Part shown: positions 28,643-36,824 of the stretch, piece after piece
Position numbering within the stretch: the first letter of the stretch is position 1
Layout: each line of letters starts with the position of its first letter
NCBI RefSeq assembly: GCF_014852585.1
Contig: NZ_JACVBX010000009.1
Location: forward strand, 62,001 to 126,000
Length of the DNA: 64,000 bases
Origin: Pseudomonas sp. PDM18
GTDB taxonomy: Bacteria; Pseudomonadota; Gammaproteobacteria; Pseudomonadales; Pseudomonadaceae
Direction: 5' to 3'
Notes under the pieces: model-generated
Told to the model about the DNA's origin: nothing
The model's database searches: none
Seen by the model: the letters and a program-made list of their open reading frames with translations, nothing else
Made by a program: the position numbers and the translations under genes

Positions 28643-28665
28643 AAGGGGGCATGAAACGCCCCCTT
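28643..28665 (-). terminator. terminator-like hairpin in a divergent intergenic region
   Basis: AAGGGGGC (28643-28650) pairs with GCCCCCTT (28658-28665) around a 7-base loop. On the minus strand it is followed by TTTTAG, giving an intrinsic terminator shape. No annotated minus-strand gene ends here, so it may mark the end of an antisense or small RNA, or be a leader hairpin of the MATE gene. Confidence 0.5.
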
Positions 28666-28751
28666 CGGCTAGGATTTCCTACAGCGGAGTCCCACCGGCA
28701 CGGGCCCGCCGGATGTCCAGAACAGGCCGGAGCTCACTGCCCAGAGACGCC

Positions 28752-30077
28752 ATGCTAGAGCGCCAGCGGTTCCAGAATATTCTCAGCCTGGGCTTGCCGA
28801 TCATCGGCGGGATGCTCAGTCAGAGCCTGCTTAACCTGGTGGATGCGGCCATGGTCGGCCACCTCGGGGAAAAGTCCCTCGCCGGGGTCGGTATCGGCAG
28901 CTACGCCAACTTCGTCGCCATCTCGCTGGTGATGGGCCTGGGCGCAGGCGTGCAGGCACTGGTGGCGCGCCGGCGGGGTGAAGGCCGCAACGCCGAGCTC
29001 GCCGCTCCGTTGAACTGCGGGCTGCTGGTGGCGCTGGGCCTATCGCTGCCGATAACGCTGATCTGCCTGTTGTTCGCCGAGCCAATCGTCCGCGCGCTGT
29101 CCAACGATCCCGAAGTGCTCGCGGTTGGTATCCCGTACTTCGAATGGCGTGCCTTGTCGGTGCTTGCCGTCGGCCTCAATTTCTCATTCCGCGGCTACTG
29201 GAACGGCACTCGCCGCTCGGGCATGTACATGCGCACCCTGGTGGTGATGCACCTGGCTAACGCGACTATCAGCTACAGCCTGATCCATGGCCTGTTCGGC
29301 CTGCCACGGATGGGCGCGGTGGGCAGCGGCCTGGGCACCACGCTGGCGCTGTACCTCGGCTCGCTGATATACACCTGGATCACCTGGCGCGACGCCCGAG
29401 CCCAGGGCTTTCACCCGCACCCACCAAGCGAAAGGGACATCCGCACTCTGCTGCGCCTGTCGCTGCCAAACTCGTTGCAGCAGTTCTTCTTCGCCGCGGG
29501 CATCACCCTGCTGTTCTGGATCATCGCCCAGGTCGGCACTCGCGAGTTGGCGGTGGCCCACGTGCTGATCAACCTCGCGCTATTCCTGATCCTGCCTGGC
29601 GTCGGCCTGGGGATGGCGGCGACCACGCTGGTCAGCCAGAGCATGGGCGAGCGCGACTTCGACAGCGCGCACCGCTGGGGCTGGGACGTGGTGAAGGTGG
29701 CGGCCTGCGGCCTGGCGCTGCTGGGCGCCCCGTTCTGGATTTTCCCCGAAACCATCCTGCGGCTGTTTGTAAGCGACCACGCGCTGATCGAACTGGGCCG
29801 CGTGCCACTGATGCTGACCGGCATGGGCATGGTGATCGATGCCACCGCGCTGGTGCTGACCCAGGCGCTGCTGGGCGCGGGCGCCGTGCGCACGGTGATG
29901 GCGGTCAGCCTGGGTAATCAATGGCTGTTCTTCCTGCCGCTGGCCTACCTGGTCGGCCCGGTGCTGGGCGGCGGGCTGCTGGCGATCTGGAGCATGCAGA
30001 TACTGCAGCGCGGGCTGGCCTCGGCGATCTTCGCGGTGATGTGGCAGAAACGCCAGTGGACGCAGATCGAACTCTAG
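28752..30077 (+). CDS. MATE family efflux transporter, 441 aa
   Basis: Twelve-helix multidrug and toxin extrusion transporter of the NorM/DinF type, usually Na+ or H+ coupled. The twofold pattern is clear: GLPIIGGMLSQSLLNLVDAA in the first half and LSLPNSLQQFFFAAGITLLF in the second. VDAAMVGHLG matches the conserved family motif. The start at 28752 (MLERQRF) is chosen for homology to family N-termini. An in-frame ATG at 28713 also exists, and neither has a strong Shine-Dalgarno. It is divergent from the riboswitch operon. A DUF2970 gene follows at 49 bases. The substrate is unknown. Confidence 0.87.
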   Translation: MLERQRFQNILSLGLPIIGGMLSQSLLNLVDAAMVGHLGEKSLAGVGIGSYANFVAISLVMGLGAGVQALVARRRGEGRNAELAAPLNCGLLVALGLSLPITLICLLFAEPIVRALSNDPEVLAVGIPYFEWRALSVLAVGLNFSFRGYWNGTRRSGMYMRTLVVMHLANATISYSLIHGLFGLPRMGAVGSGLGTTLALYLGSLIYTWITWRDARAQGFHPHPPSERDIRTLLRLSLPNSLQQFFFAAGITLLFWIIAQVGTRELAVAHVLINLALFLILPGVGLGMAATTLVSQSMGERDFDSAHRWGWDVVKVAACGLALLGAPFWIFPETILRLFVSDHALIELGRVPLMLTGMGMVIDATALVLTQALLGAGAVRTVMAVSLGNQWLFFLPLAYLVGPVLGGGLLAIWSMQILQRGLASAIFAVMWQKRQWTQIEL

Positions 30078-30126
30078 CGTTCGCTCCGTCAGGCGCTAGG
30101 CTTGCAGGCAAAAAGGAGGACCACCG

Positions 30127-30342
30127 ATGGACGAGCAACAGAATAAGCCGCCAAGCTTCTGGCAGATGCTCCACAGCGTGCTGGCCGCGGCCTTCGGCGT
30201 ACAGAGCGGGCGCAATCGCGCGCGCGATTTCACCCACGGCAAGCCCAGTCATTTCATCGCCATGGGCATTCTCTTCACGCTGGTCTTCGCGCTGCTGCTC
30301 TACGGGCTGGTGCAGTTGGTGCTGCATTTCGCCGGGCTGTAG
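30127..30342 (+). CDS. DUF2970 small membrane protein, 71 aa
   Basis: A short protein with a polar N-terminus containing SFWQMLHSVLAAAFGVQS, a basic stretch RNRARDF, then one transmembrane helix (GILFTLVFALLLYGLVQLVL). This is the pattern of DUF2970 proteins, an inner-membrane family of unknown role. An AAAAAGGAGG Shine-Dalgarno lies 7 bases from the ATG, one of the strongest in the window. It follows the MATE gene on the same strand and may be co-transcribed with it. Confidence 0.85.
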   Translation: MDEQQNKPPSFWQMLHSVLAAAFGVQSGRNRARDFTHGKPSHFIAMGILFTLVFALLLYGLVQLVLHFAGL

Positions 30343-30402
30343 GAAAGCCGGCTGAAAGATGAGGTACCGGGCGGGCCGCAGGACGACCCGCCGGCACCGC
30401 TG

Positions 30403-30516
30403 TCACTGGTGGCTGACCCAGAACACGGCGGTCGCGACCACCAGCAGGATCAGAATGAATGCGGCGCGGGCATCGACGACGCTGTCGCTGGTCTTGTTGG
30501 ACGTTTCTTCGCTCAT
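30403..30516 (-). CDS. small single-pass membrane protein, 37 aa
   Basis: A 37-codon frame begins MSEETSNKTSDSVVDARAAF and continues into one hydrophobic helix ending in FWVSHQ. GGGGGAAGC precedes the ATG at 30516. A polar tail plus one membrane helix and a good ribosome-binding site make it a credible small membrane protein. I recall no named family. It lies between the convergent DUF2970 gene and the divergent thioesterase gene. Confidence 0.65.
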   Translation of the reverse strand: MSEETSNKTSDSVVDARAAFILILLVVATAVFWVSHQ

Positions 30517-30657
30517 GCTTCCCCCATCTTCTCGTTATTGGCTGAAGGACCACAGGCAAGAGTTAAGACCAGCCCGGCCCGCTGCTCAAGGAACTGCCCC
30601 TTTCCGCCGCTGCGCAAATGCCGTTAGGCTGCTGGCTCCATAAGAACAAGCGAGTGG

Positions 30658-31155
30658 ATGAAGCACGTGGAATCACTGCAAGACACTGTCGCGCCGGAAG
30701 GCGTCTGCTATGGCTGCGGAGGCAGCAACCCGCACGGACTGCACATCAAGAGCCGCTGGCACGAGGACGGCATCCACGTCGTTGCCGAGCACCTGCCCGA
30801 AGCCAAGTACTGCGGCTGGCCGGAACTGGTCTACGGCGGCCTGATCGCCATGCTGGTGGACTGCCACTCGAACTGGACTGCCATGGCCCACCACTACCGC
30901 GCCGAAGGCCGAGAGCCGGGCAGTCTGCCGCGCATCGACTGCGTGACCGGCAACCTGGGCGTCAAATACATCAAACCGACGCCCATGGGCGTGCCGCTGA
31001 CCCTGAAGGCTTATGTAGAAGGTGAAGTCGGGCGCAAGAGCCGGATTATCTGCGAGGTCTACGCCGGGGATGTGCTGACTTGCGTCGGCGACTCGATCTT
31101 CGTCCGCGTCGACACCTCGCAGTTGCGTGACGCCGCCCACGGCCGCGATGCCTGA
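30658..31155 (+). CDS. PaaI/hotdog-fold thioesterase, 165 aa
   Basis: A hotdog-fold acyl-CoA thioesterase-like protein. The conserved helix/strand is VYGGLIAMLVDCHSNWTAMA, where this family usually has HGG(x)nD. An N-terminal CYGCGGSNPHGLHIK looks like a cysteine-containing family-specific extension. TGNLGVKYIKPTPMG is the typical second strand. It is the counterpart of the gene next to cysI in P. aeruginosa (PA1840 from memory). The substrate is unknown. A stem GTTGCGC/GCGCAAC (31165-31197) follows the stop without a T-run. Confidence 0.8.
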   Translation: MKHVESLQDTVAPEGVCYGCGGSNPHGLHIKSRWHEDGIHVVAEHLPEAKYCGWPELVYGGLIAMLVDCHSNWTAMAHHYRAEGREPGSLPRIDCVTGNLGVKYIKPTPMGVPLTLKAYVEGEVGRKSRIICEVYAGDVLTCVGDSIFVRVDTSQLRDAAHGRDA

Positions 31156-31411
31156 TCGACTCCCGTTGCGCCGCCGTCGATAGCCAGGCAGCGCAACCGA
31201 GGAACTGACGCCCTGCTTCAAGTCCCCGTCCCGCTTGAGTTTCAGGCCTGGCGCGACTTATACCCGAAAGTTCTCGCCATATACTCAAACATCACTTTTG
31301 CGCATATTCCCGAACTGGTATCGTGCGCCCCACTCCGCGTGGAGCGCGTTGCCGTGCGCGCTGGGATACGCAATACGCCCTGAGCGCTATAGCCTGACAG
31401 CAGGATGATTC

Positions 31412-33070
31412 ATGTACGTATATGACGAATACGATCAGAGGATCGTAGAAGATCGCGTCAAGCAGTTCCGCGATCAGACCCACCGTTACCTGGCGGGCGA
31501 ACTGACCGGCGAGGAATTCCGCCCGCTGCGTCTGCAGAATGGCCTGTACATCCAGCGCTACGCGCCCATGCTCCGAGTGGCTGTGCCTTACGGCCTGCTG
31601 TCCTCCCGGCAGGTTCGCAAGCTGGCGCAGATCGCCCGCGACTACGACAAGGGCTACGCGCACATCAGCACCCGCCAGAACGTCCAGTACAACTGGCCGG
31701 AACTGGAAGATGTGCCGGAAATCCTCGCGGAGCTGGCCACCGTGCAGATGCATGCGATCCAGACCAGCGGCAACTGCATCCGCAACACCACCACCGACCA
31801 GTTCGCCGGCGTCGCCCGCGATGAACTCGTGGACCCGCGCCCCTGGTGCGAGATCATCCGCCAGTGGTCGACCTTCCACCCCGAATTCGCCCACCTGCCG
31901 CGCAAGTTCAAGATCGCCGTCAACGGCGCCGTGAGTGACCGCGCGGCCATCGAGGTGCACGACATCGGCCTGGAAGCGGTGCAGAACGAAGCCGGCGAGC
32001 TGGGCTTCCGCGTCTCCGTCGGTGGCGGCCTGGGCCGTACTCCGATCGTCGGCAGCTTCATCAATGAATTCCTGCCCTGGCAGCACCTGCTGTCCTACCT
32101 GGACGCCATCCTGCGCGTGTACAACCGCTATGGCCGTCGGGACAACAAGTACAAGGCGCGCATCAAGATCCTGGTCAAGGCGCTGACGCCGGAAGTCTTC
32201 GCCCAGAAGGTCGACGCAGAATGGGCGAACCTGAAGGACGGCCCGAGCACCCTGACCGACGCCGAACTGCAGCGCGTGGCTGCTCACTTCGTCGATCCGG
32301 CCTACCAGGCCCTGGAAGACCAGGACGCCGCCCTCGCCCAGCTGGACGCCGAGAACCCCGGCTTCGCCCGCTGGCGCACCCGCAACACCTTCGCCCACAA
32401 GAAACCCGGCTACGTCGCCGTGACCCTGTCGCTCAAGCCCACCGGCGTGGCGCCTGGCGACATCACCGACAAGCAGCTGGACGCAGTCGCCGACCTCGCC
32501 GACCGCTACAGCTTCGGCGAAGTGCGCAACAGCCATAACCAGAACATCATCCTCGCCGACGTCGAGCAGGCGCAGCTCTTCACCCTCTGGGGCGAACTGC
32601 GCGAGAACGGTTTCGCCACCCCGAACGTGGGCCTGCTCACCGACCTCATCTGCTGCCCGGGCGGTGATTTCTGCTCCCTGGCCAACGCCAAGTCGCTGCC
32701 GGTAGCCGAAGCCATCCAACGTCGCTTCGATGACCTTGACTACCTGTTCGACATCGGCGACCTCGACCTCAACATCTCCGGCTGCATGAACGCCTGTGGC
32801 CACCACCACGTTGGCCACATCGGCATCCTCGGCGTGGACAAGAAGGGCGAGGAGTTCTACCAGGTCTCCCTCGGCGGCAGCGCCAGCCGTGAGGCGAGCC
32901 TCGCGCAGATCCTCGGCCCGTCGTTCGCCCAGGACCAGATGGCCGACGTGATCGAGAAGATCATCAACGTCTACGTGGAACAGCGCACCGAAGAGGAACG
33001 CTTCCTCGATACCTACCGTCGCATCGGCATCGACCCCTTCAAGGAGCGCGTATATGCAGCGAATCATTAA
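31412..33070 (+). CDS. cysI: sulfite/nitrite reductase haemoprotein (assimilatory)
   Basis: Sirohaem and [4Fe-4S] reductase that makes sulfide for cysteine synthesis. Two ferredoxin-like halves (for example FRPLRLQNGLYIQRYAPMLR and KKPGYVAVTLSLKPTG) are typical. The cluster/sirohaem cysteines are in CCPGGDFCSLANAK and SGCMNACGHHH near the C-terminus. The 552-aa length is that of the single-subunit Pseudomonas type, which probably uses ferredoxin or NADPH through a separate donor. AGCAGG precedes the ATG. It overlaps the DUF934 gene by 17 bases, so the two are one operon. CysB control is expected from the pathway but no site was identified. Confidence 0.92.
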   Translation: MYVYDEYDQRIVEDRVKQFRDQTHRYLAGELTGEEFRPLRLQNGLYIQRYAPMLRVAVPYGLLSSRQVRKLAQIARDYDKGYAHISTRQNVQYNWPELEDVPEILAELATVQMHAIQTSGNCIRNTTTDQFAGVARDELVDPRPWCEIIRQWSTFHPEFAHLPRKFKIAVNGAVSDRAAIEVHDIGLEAVQNEAGELGFRVSVGGGLGRTPIVGSFINEFLPWQHLLSYLDAILRVYNRYGRRDNKYKARIKILVKALTPEVFAQKVDAEWANLKDGPSTLTDAELQRVAAHFVDPAYQALEDQDAALAQLDAENPGFARWRTRNTFAHKKPGYVAVTLSLKPTGVAPGDITDKQLDAVADLADRYSFGEVRNSHNQNIILADVEQAQLFTLWGELRENGFATPNVGLLTDLICCPGGDFCSLANAKSLPVAEAIQRRFDDLDYLFDIGDLDLNISGCMNACGHHHVGHIGILGVDKKGEEFYQVSLGGSASREASLAQILGPSFAQDQMADVIEKIINVYVEQRTEEERFLDTYRRIGIDPFKERVYAANH

Positions 33071-33557
33071 GAACCGTGAGGTCGTCGACGATCGCTGGCA
33101 CCTGCTGCCCAAGGACGCGACCCTCGAGACCGTGCCCAACTGCGACGACGTGATCATCCCGCTGAACCTGTGGCTGGAACACGGCCCAGCCCTGCGCGGC
33201 CGTGACGGCGGCCTGGGCGTATGGCTGGACGCGGACGAAGAGCCCGAGGCCATCGCCGGCGACCTGGACAACTTCAGGGTAATCGCCGTGAACTTCCCCG
33301 CCTTCACCGACGGTCGCGGCTTCAGCACCGCGCGCCTGCTGCGCGAGCGCTTCGGCTACAAGGGCGAAGTGCGCGCCATCGGCGACGTGCTGCGTGATCA
33401 GCTGTTCTTCATGCAAAGCTGCGGTTTCGACGCCTATGCCATCCGCGCCGACCGCGACCCGCAAGCGGCGCTGGCCGGCCTGGACGACTTCTCCGAGGTC
33501 TACCAGACCTCGGTGACCCAGCCGCAACCGCTGTTCCGTCGCCGTCAGCTCGCCTGA
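33054..33557 (+). CDS. DUF934 protein of the sulfite reductase operon, 167 aa
   Basis: DUF934 proteins are almost always encoded directly after cysI in Pseudomonas and related bacteria and are linked to sulfur assimilation. The biochemical role is not settled. The protein is acidic and soluble. The family core is visible as FPAFTDGRGFSTARLLRERF and GEVRAIGDVLRDQLFFMQ. The start lies inside cysI (17-base overlap), indicating translational coupling. An intrinsic terminator follows the stop. Confidence 0.9.
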   Translation: MQRIIKNREVVDDRWHLLPKDATLETVPNCDDVIIPLNLWLEHGPALRGRDGGLGVWLDADEEPEAIAGDLDNFRVIAVNFPAFTDGRGFSTARLLRERFGYKGEVRAIGDVLRDQLFFMQSCGFDAYAIRADRDPQAALAGLDDFSEVYQTSVTQPQPLFRRRQLA

Positions 33558-33569
33558 TTAAGCGACAGG

Positions 33570-33596
33570 AAAAAGCCCCGCACTGCGGGGCTTTTT
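33570..33596 (+). terminator. intrinsic terminator of the cysI operon
   Basis: A 12-bp perfect stem (33570-33581 with 33585-33596) has A-runs on the left and T-runs on the right, 12 bases after the DUF934 stop. Confidence 0.93.
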
Positions 33597-33618
33597 CATT
33601 TCTGCTCGGCACGTTTCT

Positions 33619-33700
33619 CGTAGGGCGCATAACGCGCCAGCGTTATCCGCCATTAACTAGTAGGACGGCGGATAACCTGTTCCACGTTATTCGCCCTACG
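33619..33700. repeat. inverted pair of CGTAGGGCG...GGCGGATAAC repeats
   Basis: The left arm (33619-33651) runs from CGTAGGGCGCATAAC to TTATCCGCC. The right arm (33667-33700) begins GGCGGATAAC and ends TTATTCGCCCTACG. A 15-base A/T-rich centre separates them. A single unit of the same family lies at 17149-17182. It sits between the cysI terminator and the converging TetR gene. Confidence 0.7.
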
Positions 33701-33715
33701 ATCACGTAGTGACCT

Positions 33716-34294
33716 TCAAGCTCGCACGCTCTCCCACGCGATCTGAGCCAGTTGCTCGCGGCACTCGATCAGATCCACCCGCGTGCGCCCGGCCAGCCAG
33801 TTGCGCGCGTAGTCCTGGCTCGGACCGATCACCACCGAATTGAACAATTCCGGCGCGAGCTCCTTGAATGCGCCGGCCTTGCGGTGCTCGGAAAGCAGCC
33901 CGGCAATGCGCCGCCCCTGCTCGCGGTTGGCCTCGCGCAACGCCTCGCCCACCTCTCCCGCCTCGACACGGCCGCGGCTGTGCAGAATGAAACGCGCCCA
34001 GTTCGGATTGGCCGCCACCCAGTCGACGTAGCTGGTGACGAACAGCTTCACGCAGGCCTCCGCGCTCATCCCCTCCTCGACTCCAGCGTCCAGCAGCGCC
34101 GCGTACTGGCCAACGCCCGTGAGGTACAGCGCGCCGATGATCCGCTCCTTGTTGCCGTAATGGTGATAGAGGCTGCCGATGCTGGCGCCGGAGCGGTCGC
34201 GGATCATCTCGATGGTGGTGGCGTCTACGCCGGATTCACTGAAGCAGGCGAGCGCGGCCTGGAGGATGTCGTCTTTACGGGAAGGTCGGGCCAT
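33716..34294 (-). CDS. TetR/AcrR family transcriptional regulator, 192 aa
   Basis: An N-terminal TetR helix-turn-helix (residues about 8-52) includes ILQAALACFSESGVDATTIE and GASIGSLYHHYGNKERI. The rest is a helical ligand-binding and dimerisation domain. AGGACC precedes the ATG. It is transcribed divergently from a thioesterase-hydrolase pair. A perfect 16-bp inverted repeat lies between them, so the regulator probably represses itself and those genes. The ligand is likely a lipid, acyl-CoA or related thioester judging from the neighbours, but this is inference. Confidence 0.88.
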   Translation of the reverse strand: MARPSRKDDILQAALACFSESGVDATTIEMIRDRSGASIGSLYHHYGNKERIIGALYLTGVGQYAALLDAGVEEGMSAEACVKLFVTSYVDWVAANPNWARFILHSRGRVEAGEVGEALREANREQGRRIAGLLSEHRKAGAFKELAPELFNSVVIGPSQDYARNWLAGRTRVDLIECREQLAQIAWESVRA

Positions 34295-34321
34295 GGGGGT
34301 CCTGATTCGGGAATTGGGTCC

Positions 34322-34360
34322 AGAAAGTAATTCTAGAATATTTTTCTAGAATTACTTTCT
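34322..34360. promoter_or_regulatory. perfect palindromic operator between the TetR gene and its divergent operon
   Basis: Sixteen bases at 34322-34337 (AGAAAGTAATTCTAGA) are repeated exactly in inverted form at 34345-34360, with a 7-base A/T spacer. A TATACT -10 element for the divergent operon lies at 34369-34374, so its -35 region falls within the right arm. This is the arrangement expected of a TetR repressor site. Confidence 0.85.
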
Positions 34361-34420
34361 AATCTTCGTATACTGCCTGGGCGCGCATCCTTCTTCAATC
34401 CGCTTTATCCCGGAGTTGCC

Positions 34421-34858
34421 ATGAGTCAGATGATGCAAATGTACCAGCAGGCCGGCCCCGCGCAGTTCAGCGCCATGATCGGCCAGGTAGCCCCCTACTT
34501 CGCCAGCATCGCGCCGCTGTTCGTCGAGCTGCGTCCGGGCTATGCAGAAGTCACCTTCCCCAAACGCCGCGAAGTGCTCAATCACATCGGCACCGTGCAC
34601 GCCATTGCCCTGTGCAATGCGGCCGAGCTGGCCGCAGGAACCATGACCGACGTGTCGATCCCCAAAGGCCGGCGCTGGATTCCCCGCGGCATGACCGTGG
34701 AATACCTGGCCAAGGCCGAGGGCGATGTGCGCGCCGTGGCCGACGGTCAAGCGATCGACTGGAACCAGGAAGGCGACGTCATCGTCCCGGTGCTCGCCTA
34801 CGTCGGTGACAAGAAGGTCTTCCGCGCCGACATCACCATGTACATCAGCCAGGCCTGA
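34421..34858 (+). CDS. hotdog-fold protein (DUF4442-type), 145 aa
   Basis: A small hotdog-fold thioesterase-like protein. VEYLAKAEGDVRAVAD and the central helix HIGTVHAIALCNAAELAAG are typical of the DUF4442/PaaI group. The usual catalytic Asp/Glu position is occupied by an Asn/Glu pair (CNAAE). It is the first gene of an operon with the alpha/beta hydrolase, 11 bases apart, and is under the palindromic operator. It is cytosolic with unknown substrate, likely an acyl-CoA. Confidence 0.8.
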   Translation: MSQMMQMYQQAGPAQFSAMIGQVAPYFASIAPLFVELRPGYAEVTFPKRREVLNHIGTVHAIALCNAAELAAGTMTDVSIPKGRRWIPRGMTVEYLAKAEGDVRAVADGQAIDWNQEGDVIVPVLAYVGDKKVFRADITMYISQA

Positions 34859-34869
34859 GGGTCCCCGCC

Positions 34870-35724
34870 ATGATCACCCCGCTCCCCCGCCCACTGGACA
34901 ACGGAAACGGCCACAGCCTCTCCAGCCACTGGTACTACCCGCCCGGCGAGGCTCGCGGAGCGGTGCTGATCGTCCCCGCCATGGGCGTCGAACAGCGCTT
35001 CTACGCAGCCTTCGCACACTGGCTGGCCGAGCGCGGCTTCCTCGCCGTGACCTTCGACTACACCGGCATGGGCAAGTCCCGCACCGGCCATCTGCGCGAC
35101 CTGGATATCGACATACTGGCCTGGGGCAACCACGATTGCAGCGCTATGCTCGACGCGGTGGTCGAGGCCGCTGGCGAGCTGCCCGTGTACTGGATCGGCC
35201 ACAGCCTCGGCGGGCAGATCCTGCCCTTCGTGCGCGGCACCGAGCGAATCCACCGCGCCTTTACCATCGCTACCGGCAGCGGCTACTGGCGCGAGAACAC
35301 CAAGGGCCTAAGACACAAGGCCTGGCTGCTCTGGTACCTGCTGGCGCCAACCATCACGCCAGTGCTGGGCTACTTCCCCGGCAAGCGCCTGGGCGTGGTC
35401 GGCGACCTGCCGCGCGGCGTGATCGAACAATGGCGGCGCTGGTGCCTGAATCCCGAGTACTCGGTGGGCGCGGAAGGCGGTGCGGTGCGCGAGGCGTATT
35501 CATCGGTGCGCACGCCCATCACCTCCATCTCCTTCACCGACGACGAGATGATGTCCGGCCGCAACACCGAGTCGCTGCACGGTTTCTACCGTGGCTCACC
35601 CAAGACCGTGAAGAGAATTGCCCCGCAGGACATCGGCGTGAAGCGCATCGGCCACTTCGGCTTCTTCCGCAGCCAATTCGCCGATTCGCTGTGGACGGGT
35701 TACCTGTTGCCGGACCTGGGCTGA
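34870..35724 (+). CDS. alpha/beta hydrolase, 284 aa
   Basis: A serine hydrolase of the alpha/beta fold. The nucleophile elbow is GHSLGGQ (Ser at about residue 115), and the oxyanion region is AMGVEQRFY near residue 40. A candidate acid (TDDE) and His (GHFGFF) lie near the C-terminus. TGAGGG precedes the ATG. It follows the hotdog protein by 11 bases and is controlled with it by the TetR site. Its likely role is esterase or thioesterase action on lipids. Confidence 0.83.
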   Translation: MITPLPRPLDNGNGHSLSSHWYYPPGEARGAVLIVPAMGVEQRFYAAFAHWLAERGFLAVTFDYTGMGKSRTGHLRDLDIDILAWGNHDCSAMLDAVVEAAGELPVYWIGHSLGGQILPFVRGTERIHRAFTIATGSGYWRENTKGLRHKAWLLWYLLAPTITPVLGYFPGKRLGVVGDLPRGVIEQWRRWCLNPEYSVGAEGGAVREAYSSVRTPITSISFTDDEMMSGRNTESLHGFYRGSPKTVKRIAPQDIGVKRIGHFGFFRSQFADSLWTGYLLPDLG

Positions 35725-35757
35725 CACCCAAGCCCGGCAGAGGCATCGAACGAAGAA

Positions 35758-36750
35758 TCAGTCCAGCGTCACCAGCACCCGGCCGACCAGCTTGCCGGCG
35801 AGGATCTGGTGGATGGCAGCCGGCAGGTCGTCGAGTTTGACCTCGCGCACTGCCGCTTCGAGGTTGTCGAGCTTCCACTGCAGGGACAGCTTGTCCCACA
35901 TGGAAGCCTTGACCACCAGCGGCAGCTCCACCGAGTCCACGCCCAGCAGGTTCACGCCGCGCAGGATGAAGGGCAGTACGGTGGCCTTGAAGGCGGCGCC
36001 GGCGGTCAGGCCGCAGCAGGCGACGCTGCCGCCGTATTGCAGCGACTTGACCACGTTGAACAAGATGTCGCCGCCCACGGTATCCACCGCGCCGGCCCAC
36101 TGCTCGCGCAGCAGCGGCTTGTCGACGCCATCGGAGACGGTGGCGCGGTCGAGAATCTGCCGGGCGCCGAGGCGGTTCAGCAGTTCGGCCTGCTCCAGCT
36201 TGCCGGTGGCGGCGGCCACGGTGTAGCCCAGTTGCGCCAGCAGCATCACCGCGATGCTACCCACGCCGCCGGTAGCGCCCGTGACCAGGATCGGGCCCGC
36301 GGACGGCGTGACGCCAGCACGCTCCAACTTGTCGACGCACAGCGCGGCGGTCAGGCCGGCGGTACCGAGGATCATCGACTCGCGCAGCGAAAGGCCCTGT
36401 GGGCGCTTGATCAGCCAGGCCGCAGGCACGCGGATGTACTGGCCGAAGCCACCGGGCGTATTCATGCCCAGGTCGTAGCCGGTGACAATGACTTCGTCGC
36501 CGGCAGAGAATTCGCCCACCGAAGACTCTTCCACCACGCCGGCCGCATCAATACCGGGAGTGTGCGGGTACTTGCGGGTGACGCCACGGTTGCCACTGGC
36601 GGACAGCGCATCCTTGTAGTTCAGCGAGGAATACTTCACCCGCACCAGCACTTCACCCGCGGGCAGATCGGCAACCTGCCGCTCGGCCACCTGCAGGTCA
36701 TACACGCCATGCGCGCTCTCCGTGACCCACAACGCCTTGAATGCACTCAT
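35758..36750 (-). CDS. YhdH/AcuI-type zinc-independent medium-chain oxidoreductase, 330 aa
   Basis: NADPH-dependent quinone/acrylyl-CoA reductase-like MDR protein of the YhdH/YhfP (AcuI) family. The nucleotide-binding motif is VTGATGGVGSIAVMLLAQLG and the N-terminal GroES-like fold contains NYKDALSASG. It lacks the zinc cysteines of alcohol dehydrogenases, as expected. GAGGAGG precedes the ATG. E. coli YhdH reduces acrylyl-CoA. That activity is likely but not certain here. It is convergent with the hydrolase gene. Confidence 0.87.
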   Translation of the reverse strand: MSAFKALWVTESAHGVYDLQVAERQVADLPAGEVLVRVKYSSLNYKDALSASGNRGVTRKYPHTPGIDAAGVVEESSVGEFSAGDEVIVTGYDLGMNTPGGFGQYIRVPAAWLIKRPQGLSLRESMILGTAGLTAALCVDKLERAGVTPSAGPILVTGATGGVGSIAVMLLAQLGYTVAAATGKLEQAELLNRLGARQILDRATVSDGVDKPLLREQWAGAVDTVGGDILFNVVKSLQYGGSVACCGLTAGAAFKATVLPFILRGVNLLGVDSVELPLVVKASMWDKLSLQWKLDNLEAAVREVKLDDLPAAIHQILAGKLVGRVLVTLD

Positions 36751-36824
36751 CTCGACCCTCCTCTTTCGAATTCGCTAAAACGGGCGCAATCCCGGCGCCC
36801 GACACCCGATCTTTGCCAGACGAG

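Noticed and set aside
31292-33328. Minus-strand frame opposite cysI
   Set aside because: It is a shadow of cysI, with no motif and no plausible ribosome-binding site.
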